From Trichomonas vaginalis G3 (lineage: Eukaryota; Parabasalia; Trichomonadida; Trichomonadidae), in NCBI RefSeq assembly GCF_026262505.1, contig NC_067203.1:17248392-17312391 (forward strand): a stretch of DNA of 64,000 nt, given 5' to 3'. Below, in pieces: positions 20,022 through 29,292 of this stretch. Every line of letters begins with the position of its first letter. Position 1 is the first letter of the stretch. A program made the translations under genes and the position numbers. The notes under the pieces were generated by a model. That model worked only from the letters and a program-made list of their open reading frames with translations, was not told the origin of the DNA and made no database searches.

Positions 20022-21935
20022 ATGGGGGAATTGTTTAACGTGAATATATCACAATATTTAAGCAAGCATACCGATCTAAATGAAAACGCCAATAACATTC
20101 AAGGTAAAATCAACGATAACTCTCAAGATTCATCAGATAATTTAAATTTCGGTGATGAAATTAAAGAAAAATCAGATCAAATGAATTGCAATTATGCATT
20201 TCAAAGATATTCTTCTTCTGCAAGTACAACAGCCCAAGATTCAATTATTGTTTCCAAACCAAATTCTTTCATCCTTATGGATTTGATTAGATCATGTCTT
20301 CGAGAAGATGGAAAAGTCTTGCAGTTTTTTGAAAAATCTATCTATCCTAGATTTATCGAGATAAATAACACTAAGGAAGAACAAGATGAATTTTCAGTTG
20401 TTTATGATTTTATGAATTTTATAATTCCAACATTTTTTGGTAAGATCTCAGGAAATATTTTTCAAGATAAATTAAATACTGATGAAGATTTTTCTAGCGG
20501 TACTGAATTCCTTATTGCAAGAACAAATTCAGAAGAAGTGAGAAACAATTGCCTTGCGGTAGTAAGAACATTGATGGATTTCAGTTTTAGTGAACAAATA
20601 TACGATATGTATGAAGTCAACCAAGAATTCTTAACTCGTAAATCAAAGCAATTCTTTTGGGGTTCAAGAATGTTTTTGCAAGATCAAGCAATCGAACAGA
20701 TTCCATAATTCGCTGAACATTTGAGGGCTGGAGTCAAATCGTTTGATTTTGATAAAATAGAAATCGAATTCAATGATAACTTCAAAGCGACAGTCGAAAT
20801 AAAGAAGACTGGTATTGAGTTTGGTGAAATTCTTTCACTGAAGAAAGGAGATGAAACAATTACACGGTACTTCATTAAAGGATTCACAGGATATTTAGTT
20901 AGGAATTATGCGAGAGGTTCCCAAGATATTTGGATATTCGATGATGGATTGGATGATTAAGATTGTTCTGAACCATATTATTACAGGCGTCCAAACATTA
21001 GAGAACCATTTGCATACAAACTTCTTGAATGTTTTGGCATGGGTCATCATGTCGAATTCATCATCAATCCATACATTTCTCGCGGATTTTATATTGCAAC
21101 TCGAGATTTAACATATGAAAATCAGATCTTTATGGAACTTGGAAAAGAATTATTTAGTAATGTTCATTATGACTTTGATCGTTTGGTTTATTCGTTCTGC
21201 CGGAATTTTCAAAAGCAAAGGTCTGAAGATCTTTATATTAATATTACTACACTTGACATTATTGTTAGGATTTTACTTCTAACAGATATGAGCAAAGGAA
21301 ATCTTGGATTTGCTTTAAAGGGTTGTAACGAATTGAATTTGGAAAACTTTCTCAATAATAATGTTCAAATTAAACCTTATATTGTTGACTTTAGAGTTAG
21401 GAAAATAGCTCCAAAACTCTACTTCGATGATTTCCTTTCCGGAGATTTTAATTTAAACTATAAAGGATATTCTATTATCTTTGATGTGCTCAAGGACAAG
21501 TCAAAAGAAGAGAAATATTACATGGGATTTAAAGCAATTCAAAGCATTCAAGAATGCTTAAGAAATTTGGTACCTCTCGAGAATCAAGGCAGTTTACATA
21601 ATGCTGATGAATTTCGACTTATGATTTTGTTGAGTGAAAAGGCGAACGAAATCAAATCTCTCTTTCTCCAACACAGAGATGACTTGCCCGTTCTCAGGAA
21701 CAGAACGAATGCAGAACTTATTGGATTTGAGATGAAAAGTTCTTCAGGCCAGGATCCGAAAGAAAAGAAACATATTTCATACATCGAAGATGCTTTTGAC
21801 AATCTCGATCAATACTGCGAAGAAATTATCCTCAACTATCGAACTCTTAAGAACCACATCATTGATGGCTATAATAATTATTATGATGAAAAAGGAAATC
21901 TCAAAACACAATCGATTAATAATAATTTTGAATAA
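20022..21935 (+). pseudogene. Gene interrupted by two in-frame stops; kinase-like fold suspected
   Basis: A single reading frame of 638 codons from the ATG at 20022 to a TAA at 21933-21935 is interrupted only by TAA at 20706-20708 and TAA at 20958-20960, with no frameshift. Protein-like sequence continues on both sides of each stop, so this was one gene. The N-terminal part (to residue 225) is acidic and helical. The middle (codons 240-380) has ITRYFIKGFTGYLVRNYARG, then PFAYKLLECFGMGHHVEF and GFYIATRDL, a pattern that recalls ATP-binding kinase-like domains in which a lysine strand, a GxGP-type helix start and an IATEDL strand recur; this is a weak inference. The C-terminal part is helical. 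The ATG at 21039 could start a separate 298-aa product. Either the gene died recently, or the stops are read through or are sequence errors. Confidence 0.6.
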
Positions 21936-22588
21936 ATTTAAATAATAGTCTAATAAATTCATGATTTTTAAGAGGTAATCTCATTGCGGGACATAACTGT
22001 AGTCCAGCCAACTATCCGCATTCTTGGATGTTATGCAGCCAATAATATGACCAATCAATATGCTTCTCCTTAATTAGCAAGTGGTATCGGTATCAGACCT
22101 CCACTTGGTTTTCTAAAATTGCTGCTATGACATTTCTTTTCTGAAGATTATATAAATTAGCTAACTTAATTAAGATAATTTGATTGATATAAGGGTATAA
22201 TAATACAATATAAGTTAAGGGCATAAAATTCATAGATTATATATTGCATCCGCCATCAATAATATGCTAAATTCAATAATTTTATAATGCAAATAAGATT
22301 CAAATCAAAATAGTATCGCAATATGAAGACTTGTTTTATATGTTTATGATATATGACCTAGGTTCTAAAATTAAATAGTTTTAACTATGATATATGAATT
22401 ACATTGGGCGAAATTGGCGCCCTTCGGACGATTAAGAATTGCCAAAATGACCTCAGTATTGCCAAGTCTGCATCCTTATGATTTAAAATATTAGAATGCA
22501 TCTCAATGAACATCATTAAAATAATATGAAAAATTTTGAAACATTTCAAACAAAAATCATGAAAAAAGTATAAAGTATATAAAAAAGT
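21936..22588. other. Spacer with a small stem-loop
   Basis: About 650 bases between convergent genes. At 22078-22084 and 22101-22107 a perfect 7-bp stem (CAAGTGG/CCACTTG) encloses a 16-base loop containing TATCGGTATC, in a stretch (21970-22130) less AT-rich than its surroundings. This could be part of a structured RNA or the remnant of one. No coding frame was found. Confidence 0.35.
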
Positions 22589-23734
22589 TTATTCATTGCC
22601 GCTAATTCTAGTTCTTTGTTCTTCTGGTTTTACAGCATCGCGATCGATAAGCATAGATTTCTGATCTAATTCATTCTTATGAGCTATTTCGTTTTTCTCT
22701 TCTTGTGTTAATTTAGATTGATACTGCTGGTTTCTTAAATTAACTAATTTTGCACAAACATCTTCAGGAACCATGGCTGATCTGCGGGCAACCACTGCGT
22801 TGTAATCCTTTGTATATCTCCTAGTGACATCATAAACTTCGTTCTTGCCAATGGCGAAAATCCAAGTTAATTTCTTGCCCCAACCAACTTCGTACGTGTA
22901 TGGTGCATCGATAATATCTTCGCATGGATCTACGTGTACATAGCGCTGTTTATCTTCTAACCAAACCTCAGACCAAACGTGATCTGTTAAATCAACAACA
23001 ATTCTGGCGTCAAAGCCTAAAGCAAGAAGCATTCCTGTAAAAACATTTGCGAATTCTGAGCATCTACCACATCTTGTCTCAAGAAGTCTTTCTGGTAAGT
23101 CGTATCGTGGGAATCTTGTCATTGCGCCGCATTTAAAGCATTTGAAGACCTCTGTTCTTGATGCTAAGCCTTTGCTTTCGTATAGTGTTGGAAAGCTGCT
23201 TCCAACACCTTTTGTTTCGTTGTTGCAGCACTGGCACTTCGGAGTATGGATAAATGTAAAGAATTCTGTCTTGAACCAATGAGTTAATGTCTTAAGATTC
23301 TCTTCTTCAGATTCTGATTGAAGTAAATCTAATGGCATGCTTTCATAGAACTTATCAAAACATCCATCTGCTTCATAGTAGTGTTTGATGAATGATTTCA
23401 TATGGTTGATTGATGCAATGATGTTATCTGCTTCGGTTGGTAAGTCGTTCATTGCTGCAATGCTTGATTCTAAGATACCACGTAATCCTTTCATTTTATT
23501 ATACCTATCTTTTGAAATAATTAATAAAAGATGCTCAAGTGTGAGAGCTTCGCCAACACGAATATTTGATGTGATTTCATGCGGACAATTTTGGTAAACT
23601 ACATAAAAATCAGAATCTGGCTTGCTAATCTTATTATCGTTTCGTAATTTTGCTGTGAGGCCAGTAAGAGGCATACTCATATCAACAGATGATGTAATTG
23701 TTTCATCATCAACGAAGATTTTAGCAATATTCAT
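22589..23734 (-). CDS. PNG1: Peptide:N-glycanase
   Basis: 381 aa from an ATG at 23732-23734. The transglutaminase-like catalytic core is clear: GRCSEFAN with the catalytic Cys at 225, DHVWSEVW with His 252, and HVDPCE with Asp 269. Two CxxC pairs (Cys 167/170 and 199/202) form the zinc-binding site usual before the core, and the DLPERLLETRCGRC run matches the family closely. The enzyme removes N-glycans from misfolded glycoproteins exported from the endoplasmic reticulum, in the cytosol, and works with proteasomal degradation. Residues 1-75 may be a small ubiquitin-like domain, as in some relatives; there is no PUB or PAW domain. AAAAGTGACA occurs 11 bases before the start. Complete as far as I can see. 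Confidence 0.93.
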   Translation of the reverse strand: MNIAKIFVDDETITSSVDMSMPLTGLTAKLRNDNKISKPDSDFYVVYQNCPHEITSNIRVGEALTLEHLLLIISKDRYNKMKGLRGILESSIAAMNDLPTEADNIIASINHMKSFIKHYYEADGCFDKFYESMPLDLLQSESEEENLKTLTHWFKTEFFTFIHTPKCQCCNNETKGVGSSFPTLYESKGLASRTEVFKCFKCGAMTRFPRYDLPERLLETRCGRCSEFANVFTGMLLALGFDARIVVDLTDHVWSEVWLEDKQRYVHVDPCEDIIDAPYTYEVGWGKKLTWIFAIGKNEVYDVTRRYTKDYNAVVARRSAMVPEDVCAKLVNLRNQQYQSKLTQEEKNEIAHKNELDQKSMLIDRDAVKPEEQRTRISGNE

Positions 23735-23744
23735 ATTTGGCGAC

Positions 23745-23754
23745 TGTCACTTTT
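23745..23754 (-). promoter_or_regulatory. AAAAGTGACA motif before PNG1
   Basis: The 10-mer AAAAGTGACA read on the minus strand, 10 bases upstream of the ATG at 23734. The same 10-mer precedes the ARL (24235-24244) and LRR (24865-24874) genes, and its reverse complement precedes the CFD1-like gene (29251-29260). Candidate core promoter or initiator-linked element, inferred from recurrence only. Confidence 0.4.
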
Positions 23755-24234
23755 CACCAAAATTTCCGCCCACTTTTCGTCATAATTTTTTTTAACATGA
23801 ATATGAACATTTACTATGCTGTGTTTTAATTAAAATGTTTCCCTTTTGGTGCCCATTTACATGCAATCCTATAAAATACTAATGAAATCTAATTTGACCA
23901 CGAAATGCATTCAAAACATGATCGGCTAAATTCAAATCTTTGACAGAAGCGTCAAAAAATAATATAAATGACTTAATTTTTTTTACCCATTCAGTCTACT
24001 GATCTTTAAGTGTTATTTTAGAATCCTATAGTCAGCCTATCCTGCAGATATGCCTAGTTTTGTTACCTTTTTTTATTGAAGAACAAATATCAATTTCATC
24101 TGTTTAAATTCCAGAACTTCCACTCACTTCTTCCAAGACTGCATCGTAAATGCTTAAAACATGAAACTCATCTTCCGTTTTTGAAAATCAACGTATTACA
24201 GGCGCGCAGGACTCTTAAACGATTATTTTCATCC
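23755..24234. other. Divergent spacer between PNG1 and ARL genes
   Basis: About 480 bases with copies of AAAAGTGACA at both ends, each pointing towards its own gene. A short open frame (24076-24297) overlaps the ARL start in another frame and begins at a non-ATG codon; I reject it. Nothing else seen. Confidence 0.4.
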
Positions 24235-24244
24235 AAAAGTGACA
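24235..24244 (+). promoter_or_regulatory. AAAAGTGACA motif before ARL gene
   Basis: Exact AAAAGTGACA, ending 6 bases before the ATG at 24251. A TCATCC lies just upstream, near but not exactly the initiator consensus. Confidence 0.4.
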
Positions 24245-24250
24245 TTATAA

Positions 24251-24799
24251 ATGGGTTTAAAAGATTTACTCAAGAAAATCAAAGCACGAGAACATGAAAT
24301 TCGTCTAGTATTCATTGGTTTAGAAGGTGCTGGAAAAACGTCTGTTATCGCTTCTTTCTTAAAGAAGCCGATTGATGGAATAACTCCAACACAAGGTTTT
24401 GTTATTACAAATGAACAGAGAAGTGATTACAAATTATCATTATGGGATTTGTCAGGCCAACAATCAACTCGTGCATCATGGCACAGCTTTTTTGATGGTG
24501 CCGATGTAGTTGTATTCGTTTTAGATGGAACAGATCATCAGAATTTAGAAGAATTCAAGAAAGAGTTTGAAAATGCGCTTTCCAAAGATAGAGGAAACCA
24601 ACTTACATGGGCAATTTTAATAAACAAATCAGACATACCAAATTGTCTCTCAGTTAAAGATCTAAACGAGGTTTTGGACTTACAACAGCATGCTCCGAGA
24701 AAGATAATGCCATTTAACGTTAGTGCTAAAAATAAAAATGGAATTGACGAAGCTTTCAATGCTATTTTGAATGATGTTGCCTCTAAGATGGTTTATTAG
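24251..24799 (+). CDS. ARL-type (ARF-like) small GTPase
   Basis: 182 aa from an ATG at 24251. All nucleotide-binding motifs are present: P-loop GLEGAGKT at residues 23-30, switch I threonine in ITPTQGF (45-50), WDLSGQQ at 65-71, NKSD at 125-128 and a SAK-like NVSAK near the end. Gly 2 followed by a basic amphipathic helix (GLKDLLKKIKAREHEIR) fits N-terminal myristoylation and membrane binding as in ARF/ARL proteins. The GLEGAGKT and TPTQGF variants resemble ARL2/ARL3 more than ARF1, so a role in tubulin folding or in lipidated-protein transport to flagella is possible but not shown. It lies 75 bases upstream of the LRR protein gene on the same strand. Confidence 0.88.
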   Translation: MGLKDLLKKIKAREHEIRLVFIGLEGAGKTSVIASFLKKPIDGITPTQGFVITNEQRSDYKLSLWDLSGQQSTRASWHSFFDGADVVVFVLDGTDHQNLEEFKKEFENALSKDRGNQLTWAILINKSDIPNCLSVKDLNEVLDLQQHAPRKIMPFNVSAKNKNGIDEAFNAILNDVASKMVY

Positions 24800-24864
24800 A
24801 ATATGAATAAATAATTTTGTTTGATACGAATATTTTGCTCAAAATTTCCGTTGCATTAAATTGA

Positions 24865-24874
24865 AAAAGTGACA
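24865..24874 (+). promoter_or_regulatory. AAAAGTGACA motif touching the LRR gene start
   Basis: Exact AAAAGTGACA directly abutting the ATG at 24875. If it marks transcription start, the leader would be almost absent, in line with the very short leaders of trichomonads. Confidence 0.4.
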
Positions 24875-26878
24875 ATGTCTGTGCAGCAATTATTTGATTC
24901 TCTTTATACGTCAAAGCTGCATGACAGCGGTAATGAGTATACAGAGAAGGACTATAATCGCTTCATTTCGCAAATAAGCACGGCATATAAACACGGAGTT
25001 CTCGATTTTTCGTGCCAGCAAATCGGAATGAGTGTTTTAACAAAACTAACAAAAGTTTTGCGTACAGCACCTCATATCAGAAAGTTTAATTTCTATGGAA
25101 ATAACATAACTGATCATGGGTTACACTCGTTATTTCAATTACTTCAAGTAAATCCGAGAATTACAGTAATTAATATTGGTTGTAACGACATGTCAAATCA
25201 AGGCATTCCAAGTTTACAAGATATTATATTAAAAACAAAAATAACGAGTTTACAATTAGGAATAGTTGGACAAGCATGGCATGTAAACAACTTTTCAACA
25301 GCTGCATGTGCTGATCTACTTCTTTCTATTCATGAAAGTAACAGAATCGAATGCTTAGGATTATCAGGAATTCAATTAAGCGTCAGGCAAGGTGCTAGAA
25401 GAATAAGCATCGCGTCATACTTTGCAGGATTCATAGCTCAATACCCTATTCTGAAATCAATATCACTTGCCGATTGCGGATTTACTCCTCAAGATGCAGA
25501 TATTGTTTTTATGGAAGGGCTTGCAAAAAATCCTCGTCTGGTATATATACAATGCAGTAATAACATACTAATTGATCCTGTTGGCACTAGATTTTGCGAA
25601 AAAATTCAAGATATTACTGATTTGCGCAGAATTCAACTCAGCTACTGTAATCTAAGCGACGAAGCTGGAAAGGCTTTAGCCAGGTCCCTGAAAAACTCAA
25701 AACTTATATCTTTAGATATAAGTCATAATAATATCGCAACAGAAGGCTTTACAGCTATTTTAGATGCATTGAAAGACAACATATATCTTACAGAATTATA
25801 TGCTTCATATAATAACTTTGACGATGGATGTTCTCAATCTTTACTAAATTTAGTGAATGAAAACGCAGTACTATCAGTTTTAGACATTAGTCGCAGTGCT
25901 ATTGGTGATCCAGGCGCTTTTGCAATTGCTAGATTTCTTGCTAAAAATGAAAGTTTAATTTCATTAGATCTCTCAACATGCAAAATCTCAGGCGAAGGAG
26001 CCATTGCTATTGCAGAGACTGTTGCTTTTAATAAGAATCTGATGTATTTAAACTTGGCCGATAACTTTTTGACAAGGGAAGAAGGATATGAGTTAATAAG
26101 TATCTTCAAAGTCAATGAAATTCTCAGAGAGATCAATCTTACTTCCACACAAATTGACCACTTCGTTATACAGGCTGCTTTCGATATTTGTAAACGAAAT
26201 AAGCAGATTCAATACGAACAAGACTTGCAGCCACTCAAACGTGAAATGATTCAACTGTCTATACAGAGGACAAAAATGCCGGAGGCAAGGGCCAGACTTT
26301 ACGATCTCAAAAAAGAATTTGAAAATACAACAGGAGAAATCATGAAAACGGATTTCTCAATGTCCGAGTTTGTAAGAAAAGCCAATAAAGAAATTGATGA
26401 TATCAAGAGACAAATAAGTGGTTTAGAATCTAATATTATTCAAAATCAGAAAGAAATGGAACAAATGAGATCTGATTTTGAGAAAAGTTCACATGATTCA
26501 GTTGTTCTTTATGAAGGAACTGTTGAAAAAACAAAAATTCTTGAAAGTACCATTGAAAGTGTTACAACACAGATTTCTATTGAAGGAGAAACTCTTTCAG
26601 CAGAACAACAAAAATTTAAAGAAGAAAAAGAAAACCTTTTGAAAGAAATTGAAGAAAATAAAAAACAAACTGAAGAAATTTTGGCACTTTTGCAAAATGA
26701 AGAGCAATTAATGAATTATGTACCACCTGAATGGTATGTAGATACATCTGTATTTGTTACTGAAGAAACTCGTAGTTCAGCTGAAAAGAAGAAATCAACA
26801 ACAAGATCTAGATCATCAAAGAAGTCAAACAAGTCTAAATCTTCAACAAAAACTAAGAAGGGAACTGCTAGAAAGTAA
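24875..26878 (+). CDS. Leucine-rich repeat protein with coiled coil and basic tail
   Basis: 667 aa from the ATG at 24875; a GTG two codons earlier is not a credible start. Residues about 40-430 are ribonuclease-inhibitor-type leucine-rich repeats of about 28 residues, for example LISLDISHNNIATEGFTAIL, YLTELYASYNNFDDGCSQSL, LSVLDISRSAIGDPGAFAIA, LISLDLSTCKISGEGAIAIA, LMYLNLADNFLTREEGYELI. Residues about 470-610 form a long coiled coil (MSEFVRKANKEIDDIKRQIS and following), and the end is a Lys/Ser-rich tail likely to bind acidic surfaces, such as tubulin or nucleic acid. The layout recalls flagellar and cytoskeletal LRR proteins of protists, but no specific orthologue is claimed. Confidence 0.8.
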   Translation: MSVQQLFDSLYTSKLHDSGNEYTEKDYNRFISQISTAYKHGVLDFSCQQIGMSVLTKLTKVLRTAPHIRKFNFYGNNITDHGLHSLFQLLQVNPRITVINIGCNDMSNQGIPSLQDIILKTKITSLQLGIVGQAWHVNNFSTAACADLLLSIHESNRIECLGLSGIQLSVRQGARRISIASYFAGFIAQYPILKSISLADCGFTPQDADIVFMEGLAKNPRLVYIQCSNNILIDPVGTRFCEKIQDITDLRRIQLSYCNLSDEAGKALARSLKNSKLISLDISHNNIATEGFTAILDALKDNIYLTELYASYNNFDDGCSQSLLNLVNENAVLSVLDISRSAIGDPGAFAIARFLAKNESLISLDLSTCKISGEGAIAIAETVAFNKNLMYLNLADNFLTREEGYELISIFKVNEILREINLTSTQIDHFVIQAAFDICKRNKQIQYEQDLQPLKREMIQLSIQRTKMPEARARLYDLKKEFENTTGEIMKTDFSMSEFVRKANKEIDDIKRQISGLESNIIQNQKEMEQMRSDFEKSSHDSVVLYEGTVEKTKILESTIESVTTQISIEGETLSAEQQKFKEEKENLLKEIEENKKQTEEILALLQNEEQLMNYVPPEWYVDTSVFVTEETRSSAEKKKSTTRSRSSKKSNKSKSSTKTKKGTARK

Positions 26879-27252
26879 TATGTAATATTTTTGTTTGTTA
26901 TATTAAATTTTGTTTGTATTTTTTGTGTAATATCAAATTATTATTTTTTTTCATTTTCCGATTAATGAAGAGTTCTCAAATATTTTATTGTTTTCACTAG
27001 TTTTACAAGATTTTTAATAAGGATCTCGTATGGAGAAAAATCTTCTCCAACTCTAAAATTTAACTTGGAATTTTTCTCATTATATTTTGGAATTTGGAGA
27101 TCCCAGCTGTTATTTCTCCAAACCAGATCCTTATTTTCAAACATATTAAATACAAATTTGAAGAATATTTGAATATTATAATTTTTTTTTCTTAAATTCA
27201 AGAAAAAACTATGAAGTATTTAAAAATACACAAATAAATTGTAATTTTTAGT
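26879..27252. other. Convergent spacer holding an inverted-repeat unit
   Basis: About 370 bases between the 3' ends of the LRR gene and the metallophosphoesterase gene. It contains the inverted-repeat unit at 27016-27135. A minus-strand open frame (26962-27201) overlaps that unit and has a low-complexity translation; rejected as a gene. Confidence 0.45.
27016..27135. repeat. 120-bp unit with 23-bp inverted ends (MITE-like)
   Basis: The ends 27016-27038 and 27113-27135 are complementary at 21 of 23 positions. Inside, GGAGAA faces TTCTCC (27032-27048), and TTTGGAGA near 27094 faces TTCTCCAAA near 27114, so several nested hairpins are possible. The size and structure resemble a miniature inverted-repeat transposable element. 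No clear target-site duplication was seen at the two edges. Confidence 0.45.
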
Positions 27253-27993
27253 TTAAGGAGTGAATTCACAAATTTCTTTTGGAATCATCTTTAGCCAATC
27301 ACAAGATGTGAGGTAGAAATGGGTGCAGCCTATAACGATGTCATGGGCTTTAAGGTTTGGATCTTCTTTTTGACCATGAACGTGCCCGTAAATGCAATAA
27401 TCAACATTGTATTTGTTTATCATATCTGTAAGGATTCCTGGAGATCCGTCGTAAGCAACCGGTGGGAAGTGAACCATTAATATGCGTATTATATCTTTAT
27501 CTTGAGGAAGTAACTTTAATTGAGTTTCTAAACGATTAATTTCTCTTGCAGGTGTTTTCTCGCTTGCTCCTTTTGAAGCTATATGTCCTGGCCATGGGAA
27601 AATCCCTTCAATATCCCATAATCTCTGAGATACGATCGCTAAATTTCCGATTCTTTGCATTTTTCCAACAGTCCATGTGACGTTAGAAGGTAATTCTTTA
27701 ATTGCACTTGCTTTAGAAGCCCATCTATCGTGATTTCCTTCTGATATGATAACTTTGCAAGGAATAGCAGCTAATAACTTAAGATCTTCCTCCATTTCTG
27801 TTATTTTATCGGCCCAAGAGATGTCTCCTGGTATTAAAACAACGTCATTTGGTCCTACAACCTTTTGAAGATTTTCAAGAATGTGTTTTGGATGATCTGT
27901 CCAGACAGGATCATACTTTTCCATTTTCTTATCTTTTGCACTTGGTAAATGAGGATCACTAATTGCCCAGACTTTAGCTTTACCTGTAGACAT
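27253..27993 (-). CDS. Calcineurin-like metallophosphoesterase
   Basis: 246 aa from the ATG at 27991-27993; an upstream TTG is not used. The metal-binding motifs of the family are complete: DPH at residues 13-15, GD at 56-57, GNHD at 86-89, His 175 in MVHFPP, and GHVH at 203-206. The run PNDVVLIPGDISWADKITE and the WTDHP element resemble bacterial (Firmicutes/Clostridia) single-domain phosphoesterases more than eukaryotic calcineurin or MPPED proteins, so a bacterial origin by transfer is possible. The substrate is unknown; such enzymes hydrolyse phosphomonoesters or phosphodiesters. No signal peptide, so cytosolic. Confidence 0.82.
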   Translation of the reverse strand: MSTGKAKVWAISDPHLPSAKDKKMEKYDPVWTDHPKHILENLQKVVGPNDVVLIPGDISWADKITEMEEDLKLLAAIPCKVIISEGNHDRWASKASAIKELPSNVTWTVGKMQRIGNLAIVSQRLWDIEGIFPWPGHIASKGASEKTPAREINRLETQLKLLPQDKDIIRILMVHFPPVAYDGSPGILTDMINKYNVDYCIYGHVHGQKEDPNLKAHDIVIGCTHFYLTSCDWLKMIPKEICEFTP

Positions 27994-28246
27994 CAAATTT
28001 TATAAATTTATAAATCAAGGGGGTAACACCATTTCCATATATTATATTTCTTTGATTGGTATGAGTTATAAGCAAATGTATCGACCGAATTATCAATTGG
28101 TAACATTTTCTTGTTGATTTGATTAATGAAATCTCAAAATTACAATCAATCAGAGACGCCAAGATTGAAATCGCGATGATATTTACTATTCTATGTCACA
28201 TCTACATGGAACCAACAGAAATTTGGCTTTTGGAATATAAGGTAGT

Positions 28247-28329
28247 CACAAAATCTAAGTAGTGAGGCTCTCAAAAATTGAACCGTACTCCATACAAAAT
28301 TTGTGTACCCTCACTACTTAGATTTTGTG
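28247..28329. repeat. 83-bp unit with perfect 21-bp inverted ends
   Basis: 28247-28267 is the exact reverse complement of 28309-28329. The 41-base interior has its own palindrome (ACAAAATTTGT near 28294-28304, with GTAC on both sides). The unit stands in spacer, more than 250 bases beyond the phosphoesterase start. A tiny inverted-repeat transposon remnant or a hairpin RNA gene would both fit. Direct flank duplications are not evident. Confidence 0.65.
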
Positions 28330-29250
28330 GCCTTCAATTGAGAGGTTAGTTTTGATAGAGCAAGTTATAAAATTAAAAGGGAAAAATAAATAAAATTTAA
28401 ACATTTAATTATATATAATGTAAGGAGTGTAATTCCAAATTTTCTAAAAACTATTCAAATTTGAGCATTTTTTTGGAAATAGTAAATCTAATATGTACAT
28501 CTAATAACAACATGATTCATCACCTTTTCAAGCTCTGCAGTCAATTGTTTGAAATTTGATTGAAATAAATGTAGGAAAAATTACATTTCATTAGGGAATA
28601 TATGAGTTTCTCTGGAAACAGGCTGATAAATTTTAAATTTTGTCCAATCAACATGAATGCATTGAGAAATTTGGATTGATTTTCTGATAGAATCTGGAAC
28701 AATTCAACCATGTATAAATGGATCATGTAATCATCATGAAATGTTAGTGTTAGAGTTCAAAAAAAACAGAATGAGTGGAAATCAAACACAATCTGAATAA
28801 TTTTAAACGTATACAATCTTTAAGTTTGTATTTTGAATTCTACATATATGATTGTGTAATTCGTTCTTTCAAATTTTCGGATTCAGGCATGTTTTGATAA
28901 AATTCATTCCCAAAAACGTCAATTAACAATTAAATTTAGTGTATTTTAAATATATATACGTATTATATTTTATAAATTATATTAAATTCGCAAAATTTTA
29001 AGTTTTAAACAAAAATAAAAAATGTTCAAAATATGAAATTATGCATAGGATATTAAAATTTACATGTTAGCAATTTTTTTGAATTGCTTTCAATTTTCAT
29101 ATTGAAATTTTTAAGATTTTTTCCTGAAATAATAAGCAAGAATATCAACCTAAATAATATTAAATTCCATGCGTTAATTTCCCCTCAAAAGTCATTGACC
29201 GCCTCTCAATCTAGATTTTGTGAGTACTTTAGTAGGTCAATACCCATAAA
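28330..29250. other. Spacer upstream of CFD1-like gene
   Basis: About 920 bases of AT-rich DNA. A short minus-strand frame (28541-28726) and a plus-strand frame ending just before the ATG at 29293 have no motif and are rejected. Confidence 0.4.
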
Positions 29251-29260
29251 TGTCACTTTT
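29251..29260 (-). promoter_or_regulatory. Reverse AAAAGTGACA motif before CFD1-like gene
   Basis: TGTCACTTTT, the reverse complement of AAAAGTGACA, lies 33-42 bases before the ATG at 29293. It is the fourth copy near a gene start in the 23.7-29.3 kb stretch, although here in the opposite orientation. Confidence 0.3.
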
Positions 29261-29292
29261 CCAATTTTTCTCACCAAATTTTTTTTTACAGA

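Noticed and set aside
21936-22200. U2 snRNA gene
   Set aside because: Only scattered matches; the branch-recognition sequence and Sm-type site are not convincingly present, so it is left as a low-interest finding.
24076-24250. Separate gene overlapping the ARL start
   Set aside because: Non-ATG start and no motif; overlaps the promoter and first codons of a clear GTPase gene in another frame.
29270-29292. 3' splice site (TTTTTTTTTACAG) just before the CFD1-like ATG
   Set aside because: No matching trichomonad 5' site or ACTAACACACAG branch element upstream, and the ORF is complete from the ATG.
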